DNA of 35,167 nt from Deltaproteobacteria bacterium (GTDB lineage Bacteria; Desulfobacterota; Desulfobacteria; Desulfobacterales; ETH-SRB1): assembly GCA_030262895.1 (NCBI GenBank), contig JAJSZW010000021.1, positions 1 through 35,167 on the forward strand, written 5' to 3'. Shown piece after piece: positions 16,898 through 24,498 of this stretch. Position numbers and translations under genes: made by a program. Below the pieces are notes generated by a model. It was not told the DNA's origin, ran no database searches, and saw only the letters and a program-made list of their open reading frames with translations. Each line of letters starts with the position of its first letter. Position 1 is the first letter of the stretch.

Positions 16898-17136
16898 GTA
16901 ACTACTCAGGTTGTTGGGTTCAAGGGTACAAGGGTTCACGGTTCACGGTTGGCTGCCTCGTTCAATTTTTATCGCTTTCTAACCTCGAACCTTGAACCTG
17001 AGTAGTTACGATTTGTATATCATCAATTATAAAAATATTGTATATTGATTATGCATTAGTTTTGGCTTTATCAACTATCAAGAAATATAAAGAGATCAAG
17101 GCAACCAACCGTGAACCTGACAACCTGAGTAGTTAC
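16898..17136. repeat. Cluster of GTAACTACTCAGGTT inverted repeats
   Basis: GTAACTACTCAGGTT occurs at 16898-16912. Its perfect complement AACCTGAGTAGTTAC occurs at 16995-17009 and again at 17122-17136. Between them are GGTTCACGGTTCACGGTT and AACCGTGAACCTGACAACC units of the family seen at 12194. Another direct copy is at 29785-29799. No gene fits here. The last copy ends 8 bases before the second RecD2 start and would form part of its leader. Confidence 0.7.
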
Positions 17137-17144
17137 GAGAATTT

Positions 17145-19325
17145 ATGCTTAATAATCTTACCGGTCAGATTGAACGAATAACTTATTCTAATGAAGAAAA
17201 CGGATTTACAATCGCAAGGGTTAAAGTGCCCGGCCGGAGAGATCTGGTAACAGTGGTTGGAAATCTTATGTCTCCAATGCCGGGAGAGATCATAAAAATG
17301 CATGGGGAGTGGACTACTCACCCCAAATATGGTGAACAGTTCAAGCTTGTGAGTTATAAAACATCCGTACCTGCAACAGTTTATGGAATCCAGAGATATC
17401 TTGGTTCCGGGCTTATAAAGGGCATAGGCCCTGTAATGGCGGGCCGAATCGTAAAGAAATTCGGGGAAAATTCGCTGGACATAATAGAAAATGAAATTGA
17501 GAAATTAGCCCAGGTAGATGGTATTGGAAAGAAGCGGATAGAAATGATCAGGACGGCCTGGGATGAGCAGAAAGAAATCCGGGATGTAATGCTGTTTCTG
17601 CAAACACACGGTGTAAGTTCAGGTTATGCAACAAAGATATTCAGGCAGTACGGAAACCAGTCAATAGCCGTGGTCCAGGAGAATCCATATCGGCTTGCAG
17701 CAGACATCTTCGGTATTGGTTTCGTGATCGCAGACGGAATTGCTGAAAAACTTGGATTCTCAAAAGATTCCACGTTAAGAGCTGAAGCAGGGATACAATA
17801 TGTTCTCCATCAGATGGCTGCTGAAGGACATGTTTATTATCCTTATGAGCTTCTTTTAGAAAAATGCCGGGAAATTCTTCAGGTGGACAGAGAAGTTGTC
17901 GTGAAAGCATTGGGCAGCATTGCTGTTGATAAAAAAATAATAATCGAGGACCTGAATAATAAAATTGAGGAGTTCAGAGAAAACAATAAGGCAGTTTATC
18001 TGGAAAAATATTATGTTTGCGAAACCAGTATTGCTTTCCGCCTTAAAACCCTGATCGGAGCGCCAAAAGCTTTTCGCAATATTGATTTGGATCGAGCAGT
18101 AGAATGGGTTCAAAAACAGCTTTCTATTACCCTGGCGGAAAAACAGCTTGAAGCGTTAAGATGTTCTGTTGAAAACAAGGTGGTTGTAATTACCGGCGGG
18201 CCGGGTACAGGCAAAACAACAATTATAAATGCGATTATTAAGATTTTTTCAAGGCTGAAGCTTAAAATAATGCTTGCAGCTCCCACAGGCAGAGCCGCAA
18301 AACGCATGAGCGAGACCACCGGATATGAAGCCGGGACAATTCACCGGCTCCTTGAATTCAGTTTTCAAAAAGGCGGATTTCAGAAAAACGAGAAAAAACC
18401 GCTTGATTGCGACCTTCTGATAGTTGATGAAGCATCTATGATTGACACGATTCTGATGCACCACATGTTAAAGGCCGTTCCCCCCAGGGCCACCTTTATT
18501 CTTGTTGGTGATGTTAATCAGCTTCCTTCTGTCGGGGCCGGATCTATTCTAAATGATATTATTGAATCCGGATCTGTGCCTGTGGTCAAGCTTAACGAGA
18601 TCTTTCGCCAGGCCAAAGGCAGCCGGATTATTGTTAATGCTCATAAGATAAACGACGGAATTATCCCATCTTTTAAAACACCTGCTCCATCTGATTGCGC
18701 AAATGATTTTTATTTTATCCAGCAGGAAGACCCGGAAAAGGTACTTGAAATTATACTGGAACTGACAAGGGAGCGCATACCCCGGCGGTTTAATTTTGAT
18801 CCTGTTGAAGATATCCAGGTTTTGACTCCCATGCATAGAGGTGTGGCAGGTGCCGGCAATCTCAACGAAAAATTGCAGGAAGCTCTAAACCCGGGTGAAA
18901 ATATTATTATTAGAGGGGATAGAGGATTTAGAATTAATGATAAAGTTATGCAGATCAAAAATAATTACGACAAAGAGGTTTTTAATGGTGATATAGGAAA
19001 GATTACAAAGATAATTGCAGATGAACAGGCGCTTGTTATTTCTTTTGACGGCCGGGAAGTCGTCTATGAATTTGCCGGGTTAGATGAAATCGTTCTGGCA
19101 TATGCTGTTTCAGTACATAAATCCCAGGGTTCCGAATATCCAGCCGTAGTGATACCCATACTTATTCAGCATTATATGCTATTGCAGCGCAACCTTATCT
19201 ATACGGCTGTTACCAGGGGCAAAAGCCTTGTCGTGATAGTTGGTACCAGGAAGGCGCTGGCAATCGGAATAAAAAACAATAAAACACAGAAAAGGTATAC
19301 GTATTTGAAACAGAGGTTGAGATAG
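17145..19325 (+). CDS. recD2: RecD2-like SF1B ATP-dependent DNA helicase (copy 2)
   Basis: The 726-residue product has the same layout as the copy at 5529-7742: N-terminal OB-like segment, helix-hairpin-helix motifs (KGIGPVMAGRIVKKFG, VDGIGKKRIEMI), Walker A GGPGTGKTT near residue 350, VDEASMIDTILM, GDVNQLPSVGAG, and C-terminal SVHKSQGSEYPAVV and YTAVTRGKS. All helicase motifs look intact, so both copies should be active. The role is 5'-3' DNA unwinding in repair or replication. The start at 17145 lies immediately after a repeat cluster and has only a weak ribosome site (GAGA). Conservation by eye to copy 1 is about 50%, an old duplication or separate acquisition, not a recent one. Confidence 0.9.
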   Translation: MLNNLTGQIERITYSNEENGFTIARVKVPGRRDLVTVVGNLMSPMPGEIIKMHGEWTTHPKYGEQFKLVSYKTSVPATVYGIQRYLGSGLIKGIGPVMAGRIVKKFGENSLDIIENEIEKLAQVDGIGKKRIEMIRTAWDEQKEIRDVMLFLQTHGVSSGYATKIFRQYGNQSIAVVQENPYRLAADIFGIGFVIADGIAEKLGFSKDSTLRAEAGIQYVLHQMAAEGHVYYPYELLLEKCREILQVDREVVVKALGSIAVDKKIIIEDLNNKIEEFRENNKAVYLEKYYVCETSIAFRLKTLIGAPKAFRNIDLDRAVEWVQKQLSITLAEKQLEALRCSVENKVVVITGGPGTGKTTIINAIIKIFSRLKLKIMLAAPTGRAAKRMSETTGYEAGTIHRLLEFSFQKGGFQKNEKKPLDCDLLIVDEASMIDTILMHHMLKAVPPRATFILVGDVNQLPSVGAGSILNDIIESGSVPVVKLNEIFRQAKGSRIIVNAHKINDGIIPSFKTPAPSDCANDFYFIQQEDPEKVLEIILELTRERIPRRFNFDPVEDIQVLTPMHRGVAGAGNLNEKLQEALNPGENIIIRGDRGFRINDKVMQIKNNYDKEVFNGDIGKITKIIADEQALVISFDGREVVYEFAGLDEIVLAYAVSVHKSQGSEYPAVVIPILIQHYMLLQRNLIYTAVTRGKSLVVIVGTRKALAIGIKNNKTQKRYTYLKQRLR

Positions 19326-19340
19326 ACGTTCCGTGAACGC

Positions 19341-20201
19341 CTACAGTTTTTCTAAAAGACTTCCCCAAAGCTTTCGTATTGCTTGAGCTGATGACGAATT
19401 TGAATTATATTCAAATATCGTTTGTCCCTGGACCATGGCTTTTGTAAAAATTTGATCAAAAGGTATATGTCCTAAACAGGTCAAACCTTTTTCTTTTGCG
19501 AATTTTTCTATTTCATCAGTAATGTCTTTATTGAGATCAAATTTGTTGACGCATAGAAAAGCCGGCACCTTGAAGTGATTGGCCAGTTGGACAACCCGCT
19601 GCATATCGTGTTTTCCGGATACACTAGGTTCTGTAACAATAAGTACAGCGTCGGCTCCGCCTATGGAAGCAATTACCGGACAGCCTATTCCCGGAGGGCC
19701 GTCAGTAAGAATTAGATCAAGCCCCTTTTCTTCTGCAAGTTTTTTGGCTTCATTTCTTACAAGCGATACAAGCCTGCCTGAATTTTCTTCAGCTATACCA
19801 AGCCTTGCATGTACCAGTGGGCCGAAACGCGTATCAGAAATATACCACTCTCCGCAAGTATTCAGAGGAAAGTCTATTGCTTTTTCAGGACAGAAATAAA
19901 CGCATACGCCGCAACCTTCACATTCAATTGAATTAACCTCGAAAGTTTCGCTTATGGCCTCCCATTTGCATAAATCAATGCAGAGACCGCATTCCGTGCA
20001 TTTATCTTTGTTTATAACAGCCGTATTGCCGCCCTGAAAATCGTGTTTTTCCAAGATGTCCGGAGCTGTAACAAGGTGGAGATCGGCTGCATCAACATCT
20101 GCATCGCAAAGCACCTTGTTTTCTGCAAGATACGCAAAAGCAGCCATTAAACTAGTTTTACCGGTTCCACCCTTGCCGCTTATAATTATTAATTCTTTCA
20201 T
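19341..20201 (-). CDS. Mrp/NBP35-type ATPase with two [4Fe-4S] ferredoxin motifs (ORP cluster)
   Basis: The 286-residue product has the deviant Walker A GKGGTGKTS near the N-terminus, an inserted ferredoxin (CTECGLCIDLCKWEAI and CEGCGVCVYFCPEKAI, about residues 68-112), and the switch motif TDGPPGIGCPV. It belongs to the MinD/Mrp-like ATPases with ferredoxin insert that accompany NifX-like proteins in anaerobes. In the Desulfovibrio ORP system the equivalents form a complex with the orange protein. Its ATG directly follows the TAA of the paralogous upstream gene (TAAATG), so the two are translated together, probably as a heterodimer (inference). Helicase recD2 converges 15 nt downstream. Confidence 0.88.
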   Translation of the reverse strand: MKELIIISGKGGTGKTSLMAAFAYLAENKVLCDADVDAADLHLVTAPDILEKHDFQGGNTAVINKDKCTECGLCIDLCKWEAISETFEVNSIECEGCGVCVYFCPEKAIDFPLNTCGEWYISDTRFGPLVHARLGIAEENSGRLVSLVRNEAKKLAEEKGLDLILTDGPPGIGCPVIASIGGADAVLIVTEPSVSGKHDMQRVVQLANHFKVPAFLCVNKFDLNKDITDEIEKFAKEKGLTCLGHIPFDQIFTKAMVQGQTIFEYNSNSSSAQAIRKLWGSLLEKL

Positions 20202-21041
20202 TTAACTCACAATCTTCTTAATATTATCATATAAATTTAAAAATTTTTCTTTAAATCCAGGGAGTTTTTCAACGATCATATCACCTCTTGAGTAGGCTTC
20301 TGCTATATTTCTGTCAAAAGGTATTTCCAAAAGAACAGGGACGCCCTCCTTTTTTGCAAAATCCTTAACTTTATTATCTCCTACATCTGAACGGTTAATT
20401 ACCAGCCCACATGGTATATTTAACATTTTAACTGCGCCGACGGCTAATTTTAAATCATGCAGACCAAATGGCGTGGGCTCGGTGACAAGAAGAATAAAAT
20501 CAGTGTCCTTCATGGATGCAATAACCGGACATGATGTACCAGGCGGAGCATCTATAATGGTAAATTTGTCCGGCTTGGTAAAGGAACGAACCTTTACGAT
20601 TAACGGAGGAGACATGGCTTCGCCCACCCTTAACTTTCCATGAACAAATTCTATGCCGTTACGGTAGCCCTTTTGTATGATACCCAGTTCACGGCTCGTC
20701 TCTTTTATAGCGTTTTCCGGACAAACCTTTTCGCAACCTCCGCAACTGTGGCATAGCTCAGGAAATGTCATAACTGTAGTATCGGCGATCACGATTATAG
20801 CTTTGAATTGACATATTTCGTCGCATTTTCCACAGAGATTGCATTTTTTTTCATCTACCTCCGGAACAGGTGTTGTGACTGTAATAGTTTTTTCAAATAC
20901 CGGATTAATAAAAAGGTGGCTATTTGGTTCTTCTACATCACAGTCCAGCAGTTGAACATCAGAGCCAATTGCAATAGCCAGATTCGTAGCAACAGTTGTC
21001 TTGCCGGTTCCGCCTTTTCCACTTGCAATACTTATAATCAT
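20202..21041 (-). CDS. Mrp/NBP35-type ATPase with two [4Fe-4S] ferredoxin motifs (ORP cluster, paralogue)
   Basis: The 279-residue product starts MIISIASGKGGTGKTTVATN. It carries CNLCGKCDEICQFKAI and CHSCGGCEKVCPENAI (about residues 67-110), IDAPPGTSCPV and the conserved TEPTPFGLHDLKL. The layout is identical to the next gene, and the two differ throughout, so the duplication is old. The proteins bind ATP and Fe-S clusters and are thought to assemble or deliver clusters to NifX/ORP-type partners. It is separated from the CGGC-domain gene by a 326-nt gap that holds an inverted-repeat element, so whether the sigma-54 transcript runs through is open. Confidence 0.88.
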   Translation of the reverse strand: MIISIASGKGGTGKTTVATNLAIAIGSDVQLLDCDVEEPNSHLFINPVFEKTITVTTPVPEVDEKKCNLCGKCDEICQFKAIIVIADTTVMTFPELCHSCGGCEKVCPENAIKETSRELGIIQKGYRNGIEFVHGKLRVGEAMSPPLIVKVRSFTKPDKFTIIDAPPGTSCPVIASMKDTDFILLVTEPTPFGLHDLKLAVGAVKMLNIPCGLVINRSDVGDNKVKDFAKKEGVPVLLEIPFDRNIAEAYSRGDMIVEKLPGFKEKFLNLYDNIKKIVS

Positions 21042-21072
21042 TATAGGGATCCATTTCCGGATGGTTAATAAA

Positions 21073-21274
21073 TAGTGCCTGAACGAAAACTGCTAATTTC
21101 CCCAATTTTTGCGTCAGGCTATGTTAGCTGATAAGCTGCTGAGCTGATAAGCTGTTATTCCTTTTATATTATGAGCTTAAAAGCCATCAGCTATGAGCTA
21201 AGCTGTATTCCTGCGGTTAAAATTTGCGCCTTCCTTGAACTTGAAAAAATTTTCTAGTTTTCGTTCGGGCACTA
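21073..21274. repeat. MITE-like inverted-repeat element inside the ORP cluster
   Basis: The ends are TAGTGCCTGAACGAAAACT (21073-21091) and its near-exact complement at 21256-21274 (one change). The interior contains tandem GCTGATAAGCT units (around 21129 and 21145) and AGCTATGAGCTAAGCTG, all self-complementary. There is no coding capacity. It lies between the CGGC-domain gene and the two ATPase genes and explains most of the otherwise empty 326-nt gap. Confidence 0.65.
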
Positions 21275-21367
21275 AATAGCCAAACAGTCAGCAAACAATT
21301 TAATAACCGCTTGGCCATTTGTCCAGCCAGTTAATAAAAAAAAAGCAAATTATATCTAATATCCGGG

Positions 21368-21712
21368 TTAATGGTAATCGTGAGTGCCCAATACTACTTT
21401 GATTCCAGTCTTTTTTTCAATATTTTGGGCCTTTTCTTCCGGGTCACTATAAGGGCAGCCCGGCATTGCTTTGACACAGCAGGAACTTAAATATATTGCG
21501 TCCGGCTTGATTTCAGACAATTTCATTGCCATCTTCACATTTGTAGCAAGTGCACGGCCCGGGCATTCACACTTTACAAAAGCTACAACCTGAGCCGGTT
21601 CTTCAAAATTACCATCGCCAAGAGATGCTGCTTTCAGGCAACGCCATTCACCAGGACATCCGTCACCACTATCCATGTATGAACCACAACCTATAACTGC
21701 GACTTTTTTCAT
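21368..21712 (-). CDS. CGGC-domain, Cys-rich putative metal-binding protein
   Basis: The 114-residue product is short, soluble and Cys-rich (GCGSYMDSGDGCPGEWRC, VKCECPGR, LSSCCVKAMPGCPY). It fits the CGGC-domain family, found in anaerobes and predicted to bind metal, although the family's CGGC motif reads CECPG here. AAGGA precedes the ATG. It lies 40 nt after the second NifX-like gene, in the ORP-type transcript; a role in Fe-S or metal handling is inferred from that context. Confidence 0.7.
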   Translation of the reverse strand: MKKVAVIGCGSYMDSGDGCPGEWRCLKAASLGDGNFEEPAQVVAFVKCECPGRALATNVKMAMKLSEIKPDAIYLSSCCVKAMPGCPYSDPEEKAQNIEKKTGIKVVLGTHDYH

Positions 21713-21752
21713 TTTAATTTATCCTTCCTTTCCTTTTTATTATGTTTGTTTT

Positions 21753-22121
21753 TTATAAGTTATCATTAAGTTGTTCTGAAATATTAGCTTTACATCCCGG
21801 CATGAGATACTTTGAATTTGACAGGGAGCCATGTAAATAGGCTTGCAATACATCCTCGGCGAGTCCTGATATCTCGGAGATTATTTTGACTCCTGTTGAC
21901 ATAAGCATCATTGAAAAGGAACGTGAGATGGCACCGCAAATCAGAACATTTACTTTAAGACTATGGATAAGAAGACATCTTTTAGATATATCCTGTTCGC
22001 CAAGATATATTTCGAAACGTTCGATCTCGCTCAGGTTTTTTGTATTTATAATCAAAAGCCTTGAAGCAGTGTCAAAAACCGGCGAAATTTTATCATTCCA
22101 TATCGGTACAGCAATTTTCAT
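21753..22121 (-). CDS. NifX/NafY-like (dinitrogenase Fe-Mo cofactor family) protein, ORP-like
   Basis: The 122-residue product starts MKIAVPIWNDKISPVFDTASRL, the typical opening of the NifB/NifX C-terminal fold that holds Fe-Mo or Mo-Cu clusters. No other nif genes are in the window, and the neighbours are those of the ORP system. The gene is missing the Gly-rich tail of its upstream paralogue. Its start is tied to that gene: the upstream TAA lies within the GGGAGG that acts as ribosome site, and GGGAG can pair with CTCCC just before the ATG. Confidence 0.8.
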   Translation of the reverse strand: MKIAVPIWNDKISPVFDTASRLLIINTKNLSEIERFEIYLGEQDISKRCLLIHSLKVNVLICGAISRSFSMMLMSTGVKIISEISGLAEDVLQAYLHGSLSNSKYLMPGCKANISEQLNDNL

Positions 22122-22140
22122 GGGGAGATTACCTCCCTAA
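22119..22140 (-). promoter_or_regulatory. Ribosome site in a small hairpin, overlapping the upstream stop codon
   Basis: The minus strand reads AGGGAGGTAATCTCCCCATG. The Shine-Dalgarno GGGAGG overlaps the TAA stop of the preceding gene, and GGGAG can pair with CTCCC five bases later, hiding the site. A ribosome terminating at the TAA would open it. This is the classic layout of translational coupling between the two NifX-like genes. Confidence 0.5.
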
Positions 22141-22680
22141 TCCTCTATCGCCGCCTCCACGGCCGCCTCCTCCTCCACCGCCTCTTCCACATCCGCCTCC
22201 GCCGCCCATTCCTCTGCCTCCGCCGCCCATTCCTCTTCCACCACCTCCGGAACCTCTGCCGCCGCCCATACCTGATCCTCTATCAAAATTTGGTGCCTGA
22301 GTATATCCCGCAGGCCCTGATTCACCTTGATATTCGTCTGGTTTTACTTTTCTTGGAGATGCCGGATCAGCATTCTTATATTTTTCCAAGGCTTCTATTA
22401 CCGAGCCGGCATGACCGGTAAACAATTCCACACCGGCTGCAGATAGCGTTTGGACAGCTTTTGGGCCGCAGTTGCCGGTTATCACGGCCTCAGCGCCCTT
22501 TGAAACTACAAACTGTCCAGCTTGAATGCCTGCACCACCAGTTAATGAAACGCCTTTATTCTCAAAAGCCTCAAAACTCATATCATCTGTATTGACGATT
22601 AAAAAATAGGCACACCTGCCAAAGCGCGGGTCTATTTGCGAATTTAAATCCTTTCCATAGGAACTGACAGCTATTTTCAT
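22129..22680 (-). CDS. NifX/ORP-like protein with long Gly/Arg-rich C-terminal tail
   Basis: The 183-residue product has a NifX/NifB-type domain over residues 1-105 (MKIAVSSYGKDLNSQIDPRFGRCAYF, GGAGIQAGQFVVSKGAEAVITGNCGPKA). A linker and about 45 residues of almost only Gly and Arg, with Met, Ser, Asp and one Cys, follow (from about residue 136). The N-terminal domain belongs to the Fe-Mo cofactor/orange-protein family. The low-complexity tail resembles those of several NifX-like proteins in anaerobes but is extreme. It is the first gene after the sigma-54 promoter; AGGAT precedes the ATG. In this tail the other strand is Pro-rich, giving a misleading open frame that is not a gene. Confidence 0.82.
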   Translation of the reverse strand: MKIAVSSYGKDLNSQIDPRFGRCAYFLIVNTDDMSFEAFENKGVSLTGGAGIQAGQFVVSKGAEAVITGNCGPKAVQTLSAAGVELFTGHAGSVIEALEKYKNADPASPRKVKPDEYQGESGPAGYTQAPNFDRGSGMGGGRGSGGGGRGMGGGGRGMGGGGGCGRGGGGGGGRGGGDRGLGR

Positions 22681-22745
22681 ATCCTGCTTTCCTTTTAAAA
22701 ATTAAAAATGTGTCTTTTGAAAGATAGTTTCTAAAAATTTCCGGC

Positions 22746-22932
22746 GAAGACGTGATCATCGTTTCGGCCTAATCTTTTTCTTTAATCTTTTTCTCCCGCC
22801 TTAGCCTGTTTTCCTGAGTAGGATATAGAGGTAAGAGGTTGACGTCACCTAATTGTTATATGCCCCTATGGGGTAGGGAAAATATATTGGAGGTGGTTAT
22901 AATAAACAGCCGAAACGATGATCATCGTCTTT
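22746..22932 (-). promoter_or_regulatory. Long inverted repeat in the ORP-operon leader
   Basis: GAAGACGTGATCATCGTTTCGGC (22746-22768) pairs with GCCGAAACGATGATCATCGTCTTT (22909-22932), with one mismatch and one bulge. The upstream arm also contains the perfect palindrome CGATGATCATCG. It sits just downstream of the sigma-54 promoter, so the arms would be at the transcript's 5' end and about 65 bases before the first ATG. It may be a leader structure or a pair of operator sites. In between, CCCCTATGGGG forms a further small palindrome. Confidence 0.5.
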
Positions 22933-22938
22933 AAATGT

Positions 22939-22954
22939 AGCATTTTCCATGCCA
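22939..22954 (-). promoter_or_regulatory. Sigma-54 (-24/-12) promoter of the ORP-type operon
   Basis: The minus strand reads TGGCATGGAAAATGCT, differing from TGGCACG-N4-TTGCW at only two positions, with GG and GC exactly spaced. Transcription would start near 22927, 250 bases before the first NifX-like gene. A gene for a sigma-54 activator lies directly upstream, which makes the match far more believable than sequence alone. Confidence 0.75.
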
Positions 22955-23060
22955 AGACGGAGCATGAATAGATAATGAATATAACTTATTGGATTGGCTG
23001 AAAAATCAGGAATAATAACATTAAAACAAGGATGCGAAATAAAGATGTAATGATATCAAA

Positions 23061-23098
23061 ATTGCAATGGTAGGGAAGCATAAATGCAAATATGCAAT
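23061..23098 (-). promoter_or_regulatory. Possible activator binding sites (UAS) for the ORP promoter
   Basis: TGCAAATATGCA (23085-23096) is a dyad, with a nearby ATTGCAATGG (23061-23070). They lie 110-145 bases upstream of the -24 element, where enhancer sites for NtrC-type activators are usual. Assignment rests on position and symmetry only. Confidence 0.3.
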
Positions 23099-23124
23099 AA
23101 AGCTAAGTTTGTGAGAAATGCGGG

Positions 23125-24498
23125 CTATTTTTTCGACCTGCCGTCTGTTTTTGGAATTTCAAGTTTCAGGCGTTTTATTTTACGCCATAAAGTTGTAGGG
23201 TGAATCCCCAATTTCGTTGCAGTTACGCTTCTGTTCCAGCTATTTTTCCTCAGAGCCTCGAAGATAAAATTTTTTTCAATATCATGAAATGAAAATTCTT
23301 TTTGTGGGAGGGCCCTGGAGAGACCTGCTCTCATATTATCTGATTGCTGACGCAAATATTCAGGGAGATGTTCGATTCCTAATACTATTTTTTTACACAC
23401 CAGGGTTGAGTATTCAATTATATTTTCCAATTCGCGAATATTGCCGGGGAAGTCGTGTGACATAAGGATAGATAGAGCTTCTGAAGATATCCCCTGGATT
23501 TTTCTGTCATTCAGCCGGTTAAATTTCCGGATAAAATGCTCAGCTAACAAGGGTATATCTTCCTTTCGTTTTCTTAAAGGAGGAAGTAAAAGTTTGACTA
23601 CATTAACGCGGTAATAAAGGTCATCTCTAAAAGTTCCATTTTTTACAAGTTTTTCTAAGTTCTTATTTGTTGCCGCAACAATCCGCACATTTGCTTTAAG
23701 GGATGAGGTACTTCCGAGAGGTTCATAGACTTTGTCCTGCAGAACACGCAGGAGCTTTGCCTGGAGTAATTGTGAAATATCTCCGATTTCATCTATAAAA
23801 AGGGTACCGCCTTCAGCCAGAGCTAAACGTCCTGATTTATCTTTTTTTGCATCTGTAAAGGCACCGGCTTTGTATCCGAATAATTCGGATTCAAGAAGGG
23901 TATCAGGTATAGAGCTGCAGTTGATGGTGATCAAAGGGGCTTTCCTCCTGTTGCTGACAGAGTGGATTGCCTTTGCAAAAAGTTCCTTTCCCGTGCCGCT
24001 TTCTCCCTCAATAAGGACAGTAGTATCACTTTCAGCAATAAGTTCCAGCATACCGAATAGACGTTTCATTTCCTTGCTTTTACTTATGATATCATGAAAG
24101 GTATGTTTATCGGTCAGTTGCTTGCGTAATTCTTCAACCTCACTTAAATCCCTAAAAGTCTCAACCCCGCCTATCATGTTACCTTTATTGTCTTTTAAAA
24201 GAGCAGATGATATGCTGACTGGAATTCGTTCTCCTTCGGAATTAACGATAAATATAGACTGATTTACAAAGGGATAGCCTGTTTCAATTGTTTTCCTCAG
24301 CAAGCAGCCCTGTTCGCATATACTTGCCCTAAAAACTTCCCAGCAGTATCTTCCGATCGCCTCATTTTTTTTTATTCCGGTTATTTCCTCAGCAGCCCTG
24401 TTAAAGGAGGTAATCTTCCATTCAAGGTTAACGGTAAAGACGCCGTCGGCAATACTATCTAAAATTATATGTGTCTGATTTTCAATATGTTGTTTCAT
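23125..24498 (-). CDS. PAS-domain sigma-54-dependent transcriptional activator (ORP regulator-like)
   Basis: Starting at ATG 24498, the 457-residue protein has a PAS domain (about 8-115), AAA+ domain (about 140-375) with Walker A GESGTGKE (165-172), Walker B GGTLFIDEIGD, and a C-terminal Fis-type HTH (NRSVTATKLGIHPTTLWRKI). The sigma-54 contact loop is GAFTDA instead of GAFTGA. The PAS domain contains a C-x8-C-x3-C cluster (CWEVFRASICEQGC), a feature suited to Fe-S or redox sensing. A longer TTG start at 24573 would lie inside the predicted sigma-70 promoter and is rejected. It is directly upstream of the NifX/ATPase cluster, so it most likely activates the promoter at 22939-22954. Confidence 0.88.
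   Translation of the reverse strand: MKQHIENQTHIILDSIADGVFTVNLEWKITSFNRAAEEITGIKKNEAIGRYCWEVFRASICEQGCLLRKTIETGYPFVNQSIFIVNSEGERIPVSISSALLKDNKGNMIGGVETFRDLSEVEELRKQLTDKHTFHDIISKSKEMKRLFGMLELIAESDTTVLIEGESGTGKELFAKAIHSVSNRRKAPLITINCSSIPDTLLESELFGYKAGAFTDAKKDKSGRLALAEGGTLFIDEIGDISQLLQAKLLRVLQDKVYEPLGSTSSLKANVRIVAATNKNLEKLVKNGTFRDDLYYRVNVVKLLLPPLRKRKEDIPLLAEHFIRKFNRLNDRKIQGISSEALSILMSHDFPGNIRELENIIEYSTLVCKKIVLGIEHLPEYLRQQSDNMRAGLSRALPQKEFSFHDIEKNFIFEALRKNSWNRSVTATKLGIHPTTLWRKIKRLKLEIPKTDGRSKK

Noticed and set aside
21120..21210. AGCTGATAAGCTG repeats considered as a phage attachment site or tRNA remnant
   Set aside because: They lie within a foldback element with terminal inverted repeats and no integrase or tRNA is nearby.
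22061..22300. Pro-rich plus-strand open frame
   Set aside because: It is the complement of the Gly-rich tail of the NifX-like protein; low-complexity GC-rich DNA stays open in several frames.
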